DNA of 64,000 bases from Neoceratodus forsteri (lineage: Eukaryota; Chordata; Ceratodontiformes; Ceratodontidae): NCBI GenBank assembly GCA_016271365.2, contig JADMNL010000022.1, positions 224,292,501 to 224,356,500 on the forward strand, written 5' to 3'. Made by a program: the position numbers and the translations under genes. The notes below the pieces were generated by a model. That model did not search any database. It saw only the letters and a list, made by a program, of their open reading frames with translations, and was not told the origin of the DNA. Shown piece after piece: positions 35,511 through 46,150 of the stretch (the stretch's first letter is position 1; each line of letters opens with the position of its first letter).

Positions 35511-36053
35511 ATTTCTTGCTCCACAGAGTGCAATATACTGTATTTCTGTGAAAAACGCCCATAATTTCATTACTGTTTGTCATGTGATGGAGGAATTACC
35601 GTTCAGAAAAGATGCCCAAATTCTGCCCCCTCTTTCTCAGCAACATTAGGACGTGATGCCGGGGGAGCGCAGGTGCATGCTCCACTATACTGAATATCCG
35701 GCAGCTATCCCAATGTTTCCTTATGTTATAAGGTTCACTTTGTGGTGAAATGTGGGAATGTTTCCACTAACAAGGCTCTTCTTACTGGAAACGTGCCCAA
35801 ACATTTCACCACAAACTGACCATTATGACATAAAGAAACATTTGGAAAGCTGCCGGACAATTTGATATTCACTGTAAGGAGCACGTACACATGCTCTCCC
35901 TGGCATTACGTCCTAACGTTGCTGAGAAGGGAGGCAGAATGTGGGCAGATTTTCAGAATGGGAATTCCTCTATCACATGACGCACTATAATGAAATTATG
36001 AGCAGTTTTCACAGAAATGTATTGCACTATGTGGTGCAAGAAAGATTCCTCTG
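35511..36053. repeat. 543-bp foldback inside the hAT element
   Basis: The left arm (35511-about 35780) and right arm (about 35785-36053) are near-complete reverse complements. Examples: CCACTGGAATATTTCTTGCT at 35511 pairs with 36053-36034, and TTTCTCAGCAACATTAGGAC near 35633 pairs with GTCCTAACGTTGCTGAGAAG near 35909. The short centre is around 35782. It lies between the 3' ends of the two convergent genes and overlaps the tail of the minus-strand frame by about 27 bp. It may be a nested MITE or a structural part of the element. Confidence 0.85.
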
Positions 36054-36899
36054 GAAGGGAAAATGTGTATGATTAAATAACAACAAAGAAAAAACACACA
36101 AAAACATTACAACACAGTAGTGGTGTGGTGTAGAGGGGCCAGAAAACAATCCCATAAGATACTGTGGATGTGGGATGCCGAGGTGGTCCAGCAGCAGGTG
36201 CAGCATTGTAACTATTTGCTGCTGCTGTTGTTCTATTGTGTTGACCTGCTGCTGCAAAGAACTGACCCTCTGATTATTTTCTTCCAGAGCTGCCCACACC
36301 AGGGAGATGTCATGCTGTGCTGGCTGAGTTGCAGGGACTGTGGTGGGGTCCACTGCAGCAGGGAATCCAGGTAGTGGGGTGGTGGTAGAGAGGGTGGTGC
36401 TGGTGGCTGTGGTGGCAGTGGTGGTGGTGAAGCAGTTGCTGTACAGGCCCTCCTCCTGCTGTGCCGGTGACTGCGAGTCACAACTCCCACCACAGTAGCA
36501 CCCTCAGCCACTGTCACAGAAGGGCCAGCAGGTGGATTCTTGGCCCCTTCCATGGCAGCCTGCCATTCTGCCCTGTGGTGGTTCAGCATGTGGGTGTGCT
36601 GGCCACCAGTCCCCAAATGTGCCCCATGGTGACCACGGCTCAGCAGCACGCCACACAGATGGCACACTACCACTGTTTTTTCTCCCCCCACAGAGTTAAA
36701 AATCTCCCACACTGGGGAGCTGCGGGGGGGGGGAACCAGACACAGTCCTTGCATGAGTCCCACCACCTACATTTTCCATGACCACCCCCTGTGGCTGTGG
36801 AGGTAGTGTAGGGGGTGCTGCTGGAGCCCCTACAGCTGCTACCAGTGATGGTGGTGGTAGTGGTAGAGAAAGTGGATGCACAGCAGCCACCGGTGACAC
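36027..36899 (-). CDS. Antisense BED zinc-finger/coiled-coil protein of the hAT element
   Basis: Second gene of the hAT element, convergent with the transposase. From the candidate ATG at 36899: a Pro/Ala-rich segment, then a BED finger at about 36718-36562 (SPVWEIF, CHLC, HLGTGGQHTHMLNHHRAEW). A basic, Pro-rich linker follows (RSHRHSRRR; PPPLPPQPPAPPS), then a Gln-rich coiled coil (ALEENNQRVSSLQQQVNTIE, QQQQQIVTML) near 36320-36190, ending at 36027. Two phase changes interrupt it: one at a C-run just before the BED finger (TTCCCCCCCCCCCGCAG, which could instead be a splice acceptor) and one near 36345. The BED motif LGTG-QHTH--N-H-A-W is shared with the transposase of the same element, suggesting duplication. 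A DNA-binding regulator or partner of transposition is an inference. No known gene name fits. Confidence 0.6.
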
Positions 36900-37081
36900 T
36901 AGTGCTGCTGCTGCTCCTCCTGTTGCTTCAACTTTGGGGGAAGCTACACCCAGGAGTCAGGGTCAGTCTAGCATGACATGACTGCCCTGCTCCCCATGTG
37001 TCTGCACTCCACTCTGACTGTGCCCAAGGGCCAGTGACTCACCTTCTCCTGGGTCCATCGTGACACAACAAGTCCATGGGC

Positions 37082-37082
37082 T

Positions 37083-37123
<41 letters not shown>

Positions 37124-37170
37124 ATACACAGACACACACACACTGACACTCACTGACACACACACACACG
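37082..37170. repeat. (CA)n microsatellite
   Basis: CACACA run with ACAGACAC and ACTGACACT interruptions inside the right part of the hAT element. Open frames through it are artefacts. Confidence 0.95.
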
Positions 37171-37449
37171 AAACAAAACTTATAAAAAAAATTCACTAAC
37201 AAAAAAAAACACAAATACAATACCAAAACTAAATAAAGATATAGCTCTTAAAAAAGCTGTTTGTATTCTTCAATACTGAAACTCAAGCAGCAAACAAGCA
37301 CTTTAACTCCTAGTCTTCTCTCACAAAGCTTTCTCCCTCTACGAATGCAAAGGAGAAAGTGAAACTGCTTCTCTGACTCACTTCCTTCCTGCCTGGCTAA
37401 AACATGTGACTTACAGTACTGTAAGCAATGTGATGTGTAGGGGGCTGCC

Positions 37450-37597
37450 TATTCTCTTCTCACTTCGTCTTACTTCGCTTTAAGGCATAATGGCTACATG
37501 AAGTAGTAATAATAATAACGTGAAGTGAGCACTTTGCAGTGTCCACTTTGCGTTGTGCTCCACTTCACTGGTAGATTAAAATTTCACTGCATCTCTA
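37450..37597 (-). repeat. hAT 3' terminal and subterminal repeats
   Basis: Read inward from 37597: TAGAGATGCAG, GTGAAGTGGAGCACAACGC, AAAGTGGACACTGC, GTGCTCACTTCACG, then GCGAAGTAAGACGAAGTGAG. The motifs match the left end. This region would also be upstream of the minus-strand BED gene. Confidence 0.75.
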
Positions 37598-37605
37598 GTA
37601 GTAAC

Positions 37606-38944
37606 ATAATCAATCATTTGGTGCCTTCAACTCCCCTTAGGCAATGTTAGCATACCTTTTAAAAGAAAACCTTAGGCATCTCAACACAAACTGTATTCTC
37701 CCACTTGCAGGATAGCAAGGTCTTCAAACACAACAGTCTGGCTGAATTCAACTTCAAATACACCTCCGTGCGCTTCTCTTTCACAGCCAAGAATACTGCA
37801 AACAAACATTAAGCACATAGAAGACAGCCCATTTATCTCTAGAAACGCCAAGATAAACTTTTCAAAAGTCCAGTCTGGGCTTTTGCATCTCCTTGACTGG
37901 GCACTCATATCTATACCTGACAGCTACAGTTCTTTAGCTCCTGTCTGGCTAAACACTTTACTTAAAAAATGAGAAAGAACTTCTCTTTCATACCAAGCTC
38001 TCTTGTTTGTGCCTTTGTTAGCCCCACTGAGTGCACAGTTAATATTTTACACGGCTTGAGGATATACCCCGCAGGCGTCTTCGTCTCCGTCTCTGACAGT
38101 ATATTAAAACTATCACTGCATCAAAAAGGCAAGCAAAAATAAAAGCACAAACAAGCCCAAAAAATAAGGAGGGTTTCATTCATCGATTAGATGAAGCTTC
38201 AGTAGGGCTTCCAAATGGTTATAATGCCATTCATTTGAAGAGAACCTTGGGGAGCAGAGTGGTGCAGTACAGTAGCGCTGCAGCCATCTTGCTGCCCCAC
38301 CTGTTTTCTACTTTGCTGAAGAAGAGTTTATACCTGCCAGTTCATGAATGATGTAGGGAGCAATACTCTGCCTTGAGGCTGGAATATCCAAGTTTATTCC
38401 CCTTCATAAATCCTCAACATTGTGACCGCACTGATTATGACATAATGGACCAAAAACAGCCACTTACTTTTAACCATATTAGTAATTAATTATGTCTCAA
38501 TGAGTGAGGTTGCAGCACTGATGATAAAGAGAGGAGAACAAACTAGGTATGTATGCATTCAAAAGGAAAAAGGAAAAAATATTTCAGAAAAAAAGTAATT
38601 AACAGCTTCTTTTAACAAATAATAGCATTTCATGTGTTCTGCTTTTGCATACTACTAACTCTTCAATCTGAAAAATGATGATTTGAAGTGGTCACAGTGA
38701 AGCCAGTTCTAAATTGTACCCTGCTATCGTAAGGTTATTTCTCTTTGAATTTGTTCTCCAGAAAGTTCAGTTGTCAATGTTACTTGGAGTTAACTAGCCA
38801 GTTTATATACATCAATTTAAAACAGCAGTATTTGTTTGTTATAATTTAGCTTTTATAGCCAAAAAATATTTATGCAAAAATATTAATAAACCCATTTTTC
38901 TCTTCATTTTATTATGGTTTTCTCCAAAAATTGCAATACTTCCT
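37606..38944. other. No recognisable gene
   Basis: AT-rich intergenic sequence after the hAT insertion. A small minus-strand frame at 37681-37908 resembles no family I know. Confidence 0.4.
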
Positions 38945-39975
38945 GTACTGTTGCCAACCCCACCGAGATCGCTCCTCTTTAATGTCTTCATAAATGACAT
39001 TGCAGAGCGACTGGAAGGAAAAGTATGTCTCTTTGCAGACAACACAAAGATTTGCAACAGGGTTGATACAGAAGGTGGGGTGGAGAGGATGCAAAGGGAC
39101 TTGGCAAGGTTGGAGGCATGGTCAAATGTATGGCCACTTAGATTCAATGCAAAGAAGTACAAAGTAATGCACCTGGGAAACACAAATCCCTGGAAAGAGT
39201 ACACAATGGAGGGGGGAGTGAGATAATAGCAACAACAAAAATGGAAAAGGACCTGGGGGTAGTCATATCAGATGACCTTAAGGTGGGCAAGCAATGGGAG
39301 AAGGCAGTAAGGAGAGCTGTTGGGATACTGGGATGCATTGGGAGAGGCATCACCAGTAGAAAACTGGAAGTTGTTATCCCTCTGTACAGACAGTTGGTGA
39401 GACCCCATCTGGAGTTCTGCATCCAGTTCTGGAGACCCTATCTCTGCAAGGACATAGACAGGATGGAGGCTGTCCAGAGGAGGAGAACTAAAATGGTGCA
39501 GGGTCTGCACTAGAGGACATACAAAGAGAGATTAAAGAAGCTTAATATGTATACACTTGAGGAGAGGAGGGAAGGGGAAGGGGGACATGATAGAAACTTT
39601 CAAGTACATCAAGGGAATCAACAGAGTCCAAGATGGTAGCATCTTTCAGAAAAAGAGATGTACAAGAACAAGGGGGCTCAATTTGAAGATAGAGGGGGAT
39701 GGCTCAGAGGTAATGTGAGGAAGTATTTTTTCATGGAGTGGGCTGTGGATGCATGGAACAGCCTTCCTGAGGAGGTAGTGGAGTCAAAAACAGTGGGGAA
39801 ATTCAAGAATGCATGGGACAGACATAAAGCAATTCTAGTGGGGAGTAGGAGGAAGTAGGCTGTTGGTTAACTAGGATCTGTATGTAGCCTATGCATTAGG
39901 TAGGGAAATGGGCAGACTAGGTGGACCAAGCGGTCCTTATCTGCTGTCAAATTCTATGCTTCTATGTTTCTGTGT
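38945..39975 (+). mobile_element. CR1-like LINE, 5'-truncated
   Basis: Starts within the RT: SLLFNVFINDIAERLEGKVC, then LFADNTKICNRVDTEGGVER (38951-39226; the catalytic FADD is FADN). After a frameshift come DLGVVISDDLKVGKQW, RGITSRKLEVVIPLYRQLVR, PHLEFCIQFWRPYL, KDIDRMEAVQRRRTKMVQGL and NSLPEEVVESKTVGKFKNAW. It ends with GGCAGACTAGGTGGACC, then CTTATCTGCTGTCAAATTCT and TCTATGTTTCT, a typical CR1/L2-type 3' end. The Asp-to-Asn change and the frameshifts show it is dead. Confidence 0.85.
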
Positions 39976-40999
39976 TAAGCACCTTTTTGTAGTTCTGATT
40001 TTCATCAGAAACAATGACTAGTGCCATTCCAATACTGTCCTCAAAATATTAACCTAGTTTGCTGTACAAAAGTAACCTCAAAAGAATAGAATTGTTATAA
40101 AATGGTAGAGGCAGCCATGTTTCTTGGCTCGAGTCATTCATTTCAAAACTTGCAGAAAAAAAGGTTTCAGAAATATTAGAGGCAATTGAAAAATATGGCA
40201 AATGAATCAATGGAAGTCTGAAATATATTATTGCTTGAAAACTAAATTATTAGATTTTTTGCTAACATATACTACAATTGTAATGGCTCTCAGCTCAAGT
40301 TTGCAAACTCAGAGGTATTAGGCGCTCCACAGTACTACAGCTGCCCTTGATTATTTAAACAGTTTTCTTCATTTTGTCTTTGCTGATATTATCTAGTCCA
40401 GATGACCTAGAGGAACTTGATAAAAATTCTGATATTTCAAAACCAGACAGCCAGACTCCTCCCACAAACACAATACAGCAGCTTTCTTCATCAACAGGGA
40501 TGGTTTTCATAAATGTGGCTGTGAGATTCAAAGGTATCTGCACATGTGCCTGGTCTTGCATTAGAATTTTCACTTAAAAATGGCAGTTTATATCAGAAAT
40601 ACAGTAGACGCAAATGGTATTAACATCTGATTTGTGAAGTGAATTCATCCAATTATGCACAAGATGGACCCTCCTGATTGACTCTGATGCAGCTCTGCAG
40701 CTGAACTTAGGAGCAGGAAGATTCTAGTTGCATTAACAATAATTTATCACACTGCTTTAGATCGTGGGTGGATTCTTCTCAAAATGCCATTCATAAAATG
40801 TTTATGGACTGTCTCTACATAGTTTAGAAACATAGTGCTGGATTTTTAGGCTATTCAAGACTGATATACTACTGAAAATAAGATCTATCCTTTTGCCAAA
40901 AGTGCCATTAGTTGAGCACTAAATATGTCGCATGTGCCACTTATCTGATGCATGCCTAATTTTTCATCTGTAAATTGAGAAAAGAGTTGTACGTTAGTG
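39976..40999. other. No recognisable gene
   Basis: AT-rich sequence. Overlapping open frames at 40355-40577 on both strands show no family resemblance. Confidence 0.4.
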
Positions 41000-41350
41000 C
41001 TGTGTGGAGTGTAGAATTTCATCAGTAGAATTAGTACAGAATGACCATTCCACCTGTGGAGTTTCCACTGGAATTTCTCGTGTCATTCTGCAAAATTCTG
41101 CCTGCTGTAATCTGCAGAAATTTATCCCATGGAAAATCATTCTGCAACCATTTCTGTGAAATATATTGAGATCTGCAGAATTTAATTCCATGGCAAATGT
41201 AGCATGTAACCTGTTCAACATTATTCCACCACTAAATTCTACTGTTTCAGTTCTGATGAAATTTAGTGGTATTTCAGATGAATTTCTGAAAATTCCATTC
41301 TGCCAGAATTTGAAAACTCTGTTCTACTGGAATTTGGAGATTCAGCACAG
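41000..41350. repeat. AATTCTGCAGAATT-rich interspersed repeat, copy 1
   Basis: Dense in TTCTGCAGAAAT, GAATTTCATC and TGCAGAATTTAATTCCATGG motifs. Similar sequence occurs at 44090-44310 and 53945-54285. Probably a non-autonomous DNA element family; ends not resolved. Confidence 0.4.
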
Positions 41351-42074
41351 CATTATTGTACATGCATCAGAGTGTTTGCAAATTGCTGCAAACACTCTAG
41401 CTCATTTATACTGTTGCAGCTGCGGCAGTGTAGCTGCCACGTGTACTGTGTCCACACCTTTCAAAATCCAAGCTACATTCTCCAGATTTGCATTTCTATT
41501 GTAGTCTGTAAATATAGAGAATACTGGATGGGCAACCAAGCAGAACAAGCCTGTACTGGGGTTCTGATTATGTCAGACCTTAAACGCAAAACTGGAGAAC
41601 TCCAGTGAAATCAGGACCTTGAAGTGGCAGCACAGGCTGGTCGGGCATGAGGTTGCCCATCTGGGATTTTATACATTGTATATATTTTCTTATTTTGTAT
41701 TAGATTTTTTAGAATAAGGGCCTGATCCGGGGAGAGACAGTGCATTTCTTTCTTTTTTTTTTTTTACCCTTTTAGGCATCCATGGTCATCAGTTTCTGCC
41801 CTGGTCATGGCTCCTCTGGGATCCCACCTCTGGAAATTGCCAGCACTCTCCTCTGTCACCCCTGCCTTGCCCCGCAGAGGGTGGGGTTGTGGCACTGTTC
41901 CTCCACCAGTGCCACACTACTGTATCTGGTCAGGAAAGCCGGCACTGGAGGCTGATTGACTGATCAAATCCCAGTGGAGGGCTTCATAGAGATGCTCAGG
42001 ATGTATTTTTCCCCCCTGTAAGCAGTGGCGTGGATGTGCAATGATGACCAGCATCTGCTCTGCCCCTGAATTAT

Positions 42075-42310
42075 TATGGTGTTGGTGGATTGCGGTGAAC
42101 CCAGCCTCCTCTGGGTGCCACTATTGCACTGCATATACAGCCCCCCCCCCCCAGAGAAGGAGAGCAGTCTAAGAGATGCTCGATCCTTATTTCCTCCCAG
42201 CCAGCCCTCCAGTGACCCAGGTCCATTCCAAAACCTGGGTTGCCGGTGTTGTAAGTGGAAATTCGACCACTGCACCAACAGGCCAGCGAGACAGCGCATT
42301 TCTGTGTGAG
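42075..42310 (-). mobile_element. tRNA-headed SINE-like copy 1
   Basis: On the minus strand the segment begins GGCCTGTTGGTGCAGTGGTC (A-box-like) and continues AACCCAGGTTTTGGAATGG (B-box-like). A block matching 51230-51475 follows, including GATCGAGC and CTCTCCTTC. Two related copies with polymerase III-like boxes suggest a SINE. Open frames on both strands are incidental. Confidence 0.4.
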
Positions 42311-42674
42311 GCGAGTGAGTGGTGTAAGTTACATTTGCACTCCCGAGACAGTCATACTGAAATGGCTGTTTAACAGTCATGAATTAAAAAGTCAAGTTAC
42401 AAAATCAGAATTTAAAAGTTAAGACTGATCTTATCTGTGTTTTTATATCTTTATTACACAGCGATTGAGTCCAGACATCCTCTCCCTACCCCGTGGTTTG
42501 GCAGCATGTTTTTTTTTAAATGTAAGGTAATTGTGCACCACAGGGCCCACTATATATTACTTGAGTAAGTAAGTGTAATTTATATAGAACTTTACCTGCC
42601 TATGTGCTGCTGAGTTATAGGGGGACCACCATGGCATGCTGGTGACTCCAATTAGTATGCCCATCTTGGGGTGT

Positions 42675-43312
42675 TAGGAGCAGAAACTGACAGGGTGAGT
42701 GACAGGGTATCTGAGAGATGCTGTCCTCCTGGGGCATCAGGAGCAGAAACCAGTAGGGTGGGTGACAAAGCATCTGAGAGTTGCTGTCCTCCTAAGGTGT
42801 GGGGGAGCAGAAACTGGTGGGGTGCATGACAGAGCATCTGAGGGATTCTGTCCTCCTGGTGTGAGGGGGCAGAAAATGGAAGGGTGGGTGACAGAGCATC
42901 TGAGTATGCTGACCTCCTGGGACATCAAGAACATAAACTAGCAGGGTGGCTGTGACAAGGAATCTAAGGGAAGTTATACTCCTGTGGTGTGGGGGAGCAG
43001 AAACTGGCAGGGTGGGTTACAGAGCATCTGAGAGATGTTGTCCTCCTGGAATGAGGGGAAACAGAAACAGACAGGGTGGGTGACAAAGCATCTAAGAGAT
43101 GTTGTCCTTTTGCAGTGAGGTGGAGCAGAAACTGACAGGGTGGGTGACAGATCATCTGAGAGTTGCTGTCCTTCTGGGATAAGGGGGGCAGAAACCAGCA
43201 GGTGTGCATGACAGAACATCTGAAGGAGGATGTCCTCCAGGGGCATCAGCAACAGAAACCGGAAGGGTGGGTGGCAGAGCATCTGAGAAATGCTATTCTC
43301 CTGCAATGAGGG
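42675..43312. repeat. 63-bp minisatellite, 10 units
   Basis: The unit runs GAGCAGAAACTGGCAGGGTG, GGTGACAGAGCATCTGAGAG, ATGCTGTCCTCCTGGGG. The GCAGAAAC landmark falls at about 42680, 42741, 42805, 42867, 42930, 42995, 43058, 43122, 43187 and 43250. Long open frames on both strands are repeat artefacts. Confidence 0.9.
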
Positions 43313-43314
43313 GT

Positions 43315-44085
43315 AAGAAAGGCAATTGTATTTATGTAGTACCCTTTCTCGAAGGCTATGGGTGCTTCAGAATAAATACAGTAAACATTTCATAACAATT
43401 AGTATAACAGTGGACAACGAGCAGTTTAAAATGTAAACTCAAGCAATAATTAGAAAATTCAGATGAAAGCTTCACTGAGGAGATACGTTTTTCAGTTAGT
43501 CTTAAAATCCTCTACTATGAGGGCTGTTTGAAATGTTGAGGCAAGGTATTTCATAGAGTATGTGCCACAGCACATAATGCTCCAGTCCCAGATTATCACA
43601 GCCTAGATACAGGGACAGATAGTAAGCCCCCATCAGAAGAGTAGAGTGAGTGATTTGGGTGATAGGGAATTAGGAGGTCTTTTTACATTGTCTGGTCCCA
43701 AACCATGTAGGGTTTTGAATGTTGTCAAGCATATCTTGAAGGTTATGTGTCATCGCCTAGGCAAAAAGTGTAGCGCTTGATGAAGCAGCACGATGTGATC
43801 CCTATGAGAGGATCCCACAGTCAGCCAGGCTGCAGTATTCTGGAGTACTGCAGCTGCAGGCATCACAATAAACCTCCAGATAATCTTAGGTATAAAACAT
43901 TGCTGAGATGACAAAGGCATGAAATATCATCACCAGATCAGCAAGGGCTAGATGTGGTTTAATCCTGGTGATGTTACAGAGATGGCAAAAGTCAGCCTGG
44001 ACCACAGCCAACACCTCTTGACTGAGTGTCAGCCTGCAGTCCAGGATGACTCCAAGAAGTGCACTATGGCTGTGTGAAATGTTCA
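43315..44085 (-). mobile_element. L2-like LINE 3' remnant
   Basis: Minus-strand 44085-43886 reads LLGVILDCRLTLSQEVLAVV, QADFCHLCNITRIKPHLALA and DLVMIFHAFVISA, the same blocks as in the remnant at 7330-8340. The lower-coordinate end, GGGTACTACATAAATACAATTGCC on the minus strand (43338-43315), is the kind of 3' UTR found in L2-type LINEs. Frameshifted and inactive. Confidence 0.65.
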
Positions 44086-44089
44086 AATT

Positions 44090-44310
44090 GTCTTCATCAG
44101 AATTCTGTAGAAATTTGTAAATTCTGCCTACTTCCATGGCATTCCAGCAGAAGTGGACTACCAACATTTATTTTAGCAGAATTTCAGCTGCAAAATCATT
44201 TTCCGCATTTCATGCAAACAGTGGATTTGTTTTCCCAAAATCACAGAATAGTATACAGCAGATTATGTAATGATATTCCATGGTTTACATATAAATTATT
44301 TTTTTAATTC
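44090..44310. repeat. AATTCTGCAGAATT-rich interspersed repeat, copy 2
   Basis: Contains CAGAATTCTGTAGAAATTTG, TTCCATGGCATTCCAGCAGA and TTTTAGCAGAATTTCAGCTG, as in the copies at 41000-41350 and 53945-54285. Directly abuts the LINE remnant. Confidence 0.4.
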
Positions 44311-45059
44311 TGTGCAGTTAAGAAAAAAAAACTTCTGTGTAATTTTGCATTCTGATCAGCTCTAATGCACACAATTTTAAGACTGTCACCTGATGGTTAG
44401 GTGGGGCAAATGCTGGTGTGGGTGACCACTCACCCATGGGCCCTGCCTCCAGAAAGTCAGTGTGGTGCATGCTTCAAGCATGGAGGTAGAGATTGCTGGG
44501 AAGAACATGGAAGAATTCCTGACCATGGGCACCCTTTGTGCCCCCCCCCATGCTACCCAATCTCTCATGGAGAGAGTGATTTATAACAATATTTATGTTA
44601 CAATATTTTCATTTAAAAATGCATATTGCACAAGCAATCCTACTCTCTCATCAGATATGGATCTTTCCACTGTATTGCCCCCCCATGAGATTGCAACTGT
44701 TCATAGGATAAGAGAACCACTGGTTTGGATTGCTGATTGACATAGATCACATAAGTGGTGTATTGTACTTTAAGTTTTAAAAATACATAGCCACTCTGTC
44801 ACTTATCTCATGCCCCCCCGTCCCATTATATTACTTTAAAAAAATTAAGCAGACCCTGCTATTATCTAATATGTTGTGCTGTAAGTGACCTTGTCATGAA
44901 AGATCCCCTCAGGTCATTATTGGCAGATTTGAGTTATCCATGATTGTTCATGGACTTGTTTTCCACTTGCACTTGTGCATAATGCATAACAGTGCTACTT
45001 GCCTGACAAAGCACTGAATGGGAATCTCCAACTGAAAACCCTGTTGTGGTTTATTGATT

Positions 45060-45340
45060 TCATAACTACCTTCCGGTTAACAAATTGAGTAACTCCATCT
45101 TATAAAATGGCAAGAAAAAATCTAGACATTTCATTGGCCTACAGACATCACATGACCATACATTAAATCCTCTATAAATGCACGGTCAGGTGCCGAATCT
45201 AATTTTTCTCCCTGCAAAACCCTAATTACTGACCAATATCACTATCCCTCCAAAACAAAAGAAAAAAAGGGCAATAATCACCATATTGAAAATCTTTCCC
45301 TTTAGTACCACAATATTTCAAACTAATTTATCATAAACTA
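45060..45340. repeat. Interspersed repeat D, copy 1
   Basis: CTTATAAAATGGCAAGAAAA, TTTCATTGGCCTACAGACAT, AATGCACGGTCAGGTGCCGA and CAATATCACTATCCCTCCAA recur in the same order at 47825-48000. A shorter related piece is at about 52275-52400. Probably a non-autonomous DNA element. Confidence 0.5.
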
Positions 45341-45399
45341 TTCATAAACCAGCAGTGCAATTAAAATGGGCAAAACATTTTTTTACCATCATAAATCTT

Positions 45400-46150
45400 T
45401 TATTGAGCTTCCATATTCATCCATCAAAAGATATACATATTAATAATTTCTGAACTTATGGTCACTTATTATGAATACAGCAGTTTAAAAATAACAACAT
45501 AAATTATCTAAGCACTTAATATCATGCACCAATTAGTATGAATTTAAAGGACATTCATAGTCAAACATGTTTTGGACCTTCAGATTAGATAAGCTTTTAA
45601 AGCAGAATACTGTCAATGCTCATGGAGCTGCGTTAAGGAAAGAAGACCATATTCTATAGAACAAATCCAGTTTATCATTGATATTATAGCTAATGTGCTC
45701 ATTGTTGGCTAAACGTGCCATGTTTCCATACCATTCACCTATATTGGGTACTTTAGAGGAATTCCAGTTCTTTAGTAATATTCTTTTAATTGTAGGAGAA
45801 GCAAGACAAAATCAAACAGATTCCTGCGAATCTAAACCACAGTACTCTGGGAAAATGCCTAATAGATAGAGTTCAGGGGAAAATGGAATGGTAGACTTTA
45901 ATATTTTGTTAACAATCTTGTGAGTTTCCTACCAGAGTCCTTTAGTAGCTGGACAGTACCAAAGGACATGAGCAATATCAACCCCAGGCTTACCACAGCG
46001 CCAACAATTAGAATGTACTGCTAAATTCACATTAAATAGCTTGAGTGGTGAATAGTAAAATCCATGCAATATTTTGAACTTGGGCAAAAAATGTGACCCT
46101 ACCTTTGTTTCACTACAAAAGATTCCAGGAATCCTCCAGTTTTATGGGAT
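45400..46150 (-). mobile_element. L1/Tx1-like LINE C-terminal remnant
   Basis: On the minus strand 46010-45930 reads NCWRCGKPGVDIAHVLWYCP, then ATKGLW. This is the C-x2-C-x8-H-x4-C type zinc knuckle that ends L1/Tx1 clade ORF2 proteins. Downstream are LYLLGIFPEYCG, NWNSSKVPNIGEWYGNMARL and DKLDLFYRIWSSF. The 3' end has an A-rich tail with AATAAA near 45400 (TTTTATTGAG on the plus strand). Several stops and frameshifts. This is a different LINE clade from the L2/CR1 elements in this window. Confidence 0.65.

Larger units (their letters stand above)
27670..37597 (+). mobile_element. hAT DNA transposon, 9.9 kb, two genes
   Basis: The ends are TAGTGGTGGGCGAAC at 27670 and, read inward from 37597, TAGAGATGCAGTGAA. 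Both are typical hAT termini. The 8-bp target duplication GTAGTAAC is perfect on both sides (27662-27669 and 37598-37605). Subterminal GAAGTGGAG-type motifs recur inside both ends. Contents: a plus-strand BED-hAT transposase (28935-32443, decayed), a 65-bp array (32475-32945), a 152-bp array (34110-34850), a 543-bp foldback (35511-36053), and a minus-strand BED/coiled-coil gene (36899-36027). hAT elements are usually 2.5-5 kb with a single gene, so the length and second gene are unusual. The intact duplication argues for one insertion event. Confidence 0.88.

Noticed and set aside
36120..36981. Plus-strand frames opposite the BED gene
   Set aside because: They are antisense shadows. The BED finger and coiled coil are on the minus strand.
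42652..43306. Repetitive Ser/Pro-Leu frames on the minus strand
   Set aside because: The 63-bp unit is a multiple of three, so any open phase persists. No start, signal or domain supports a gene.
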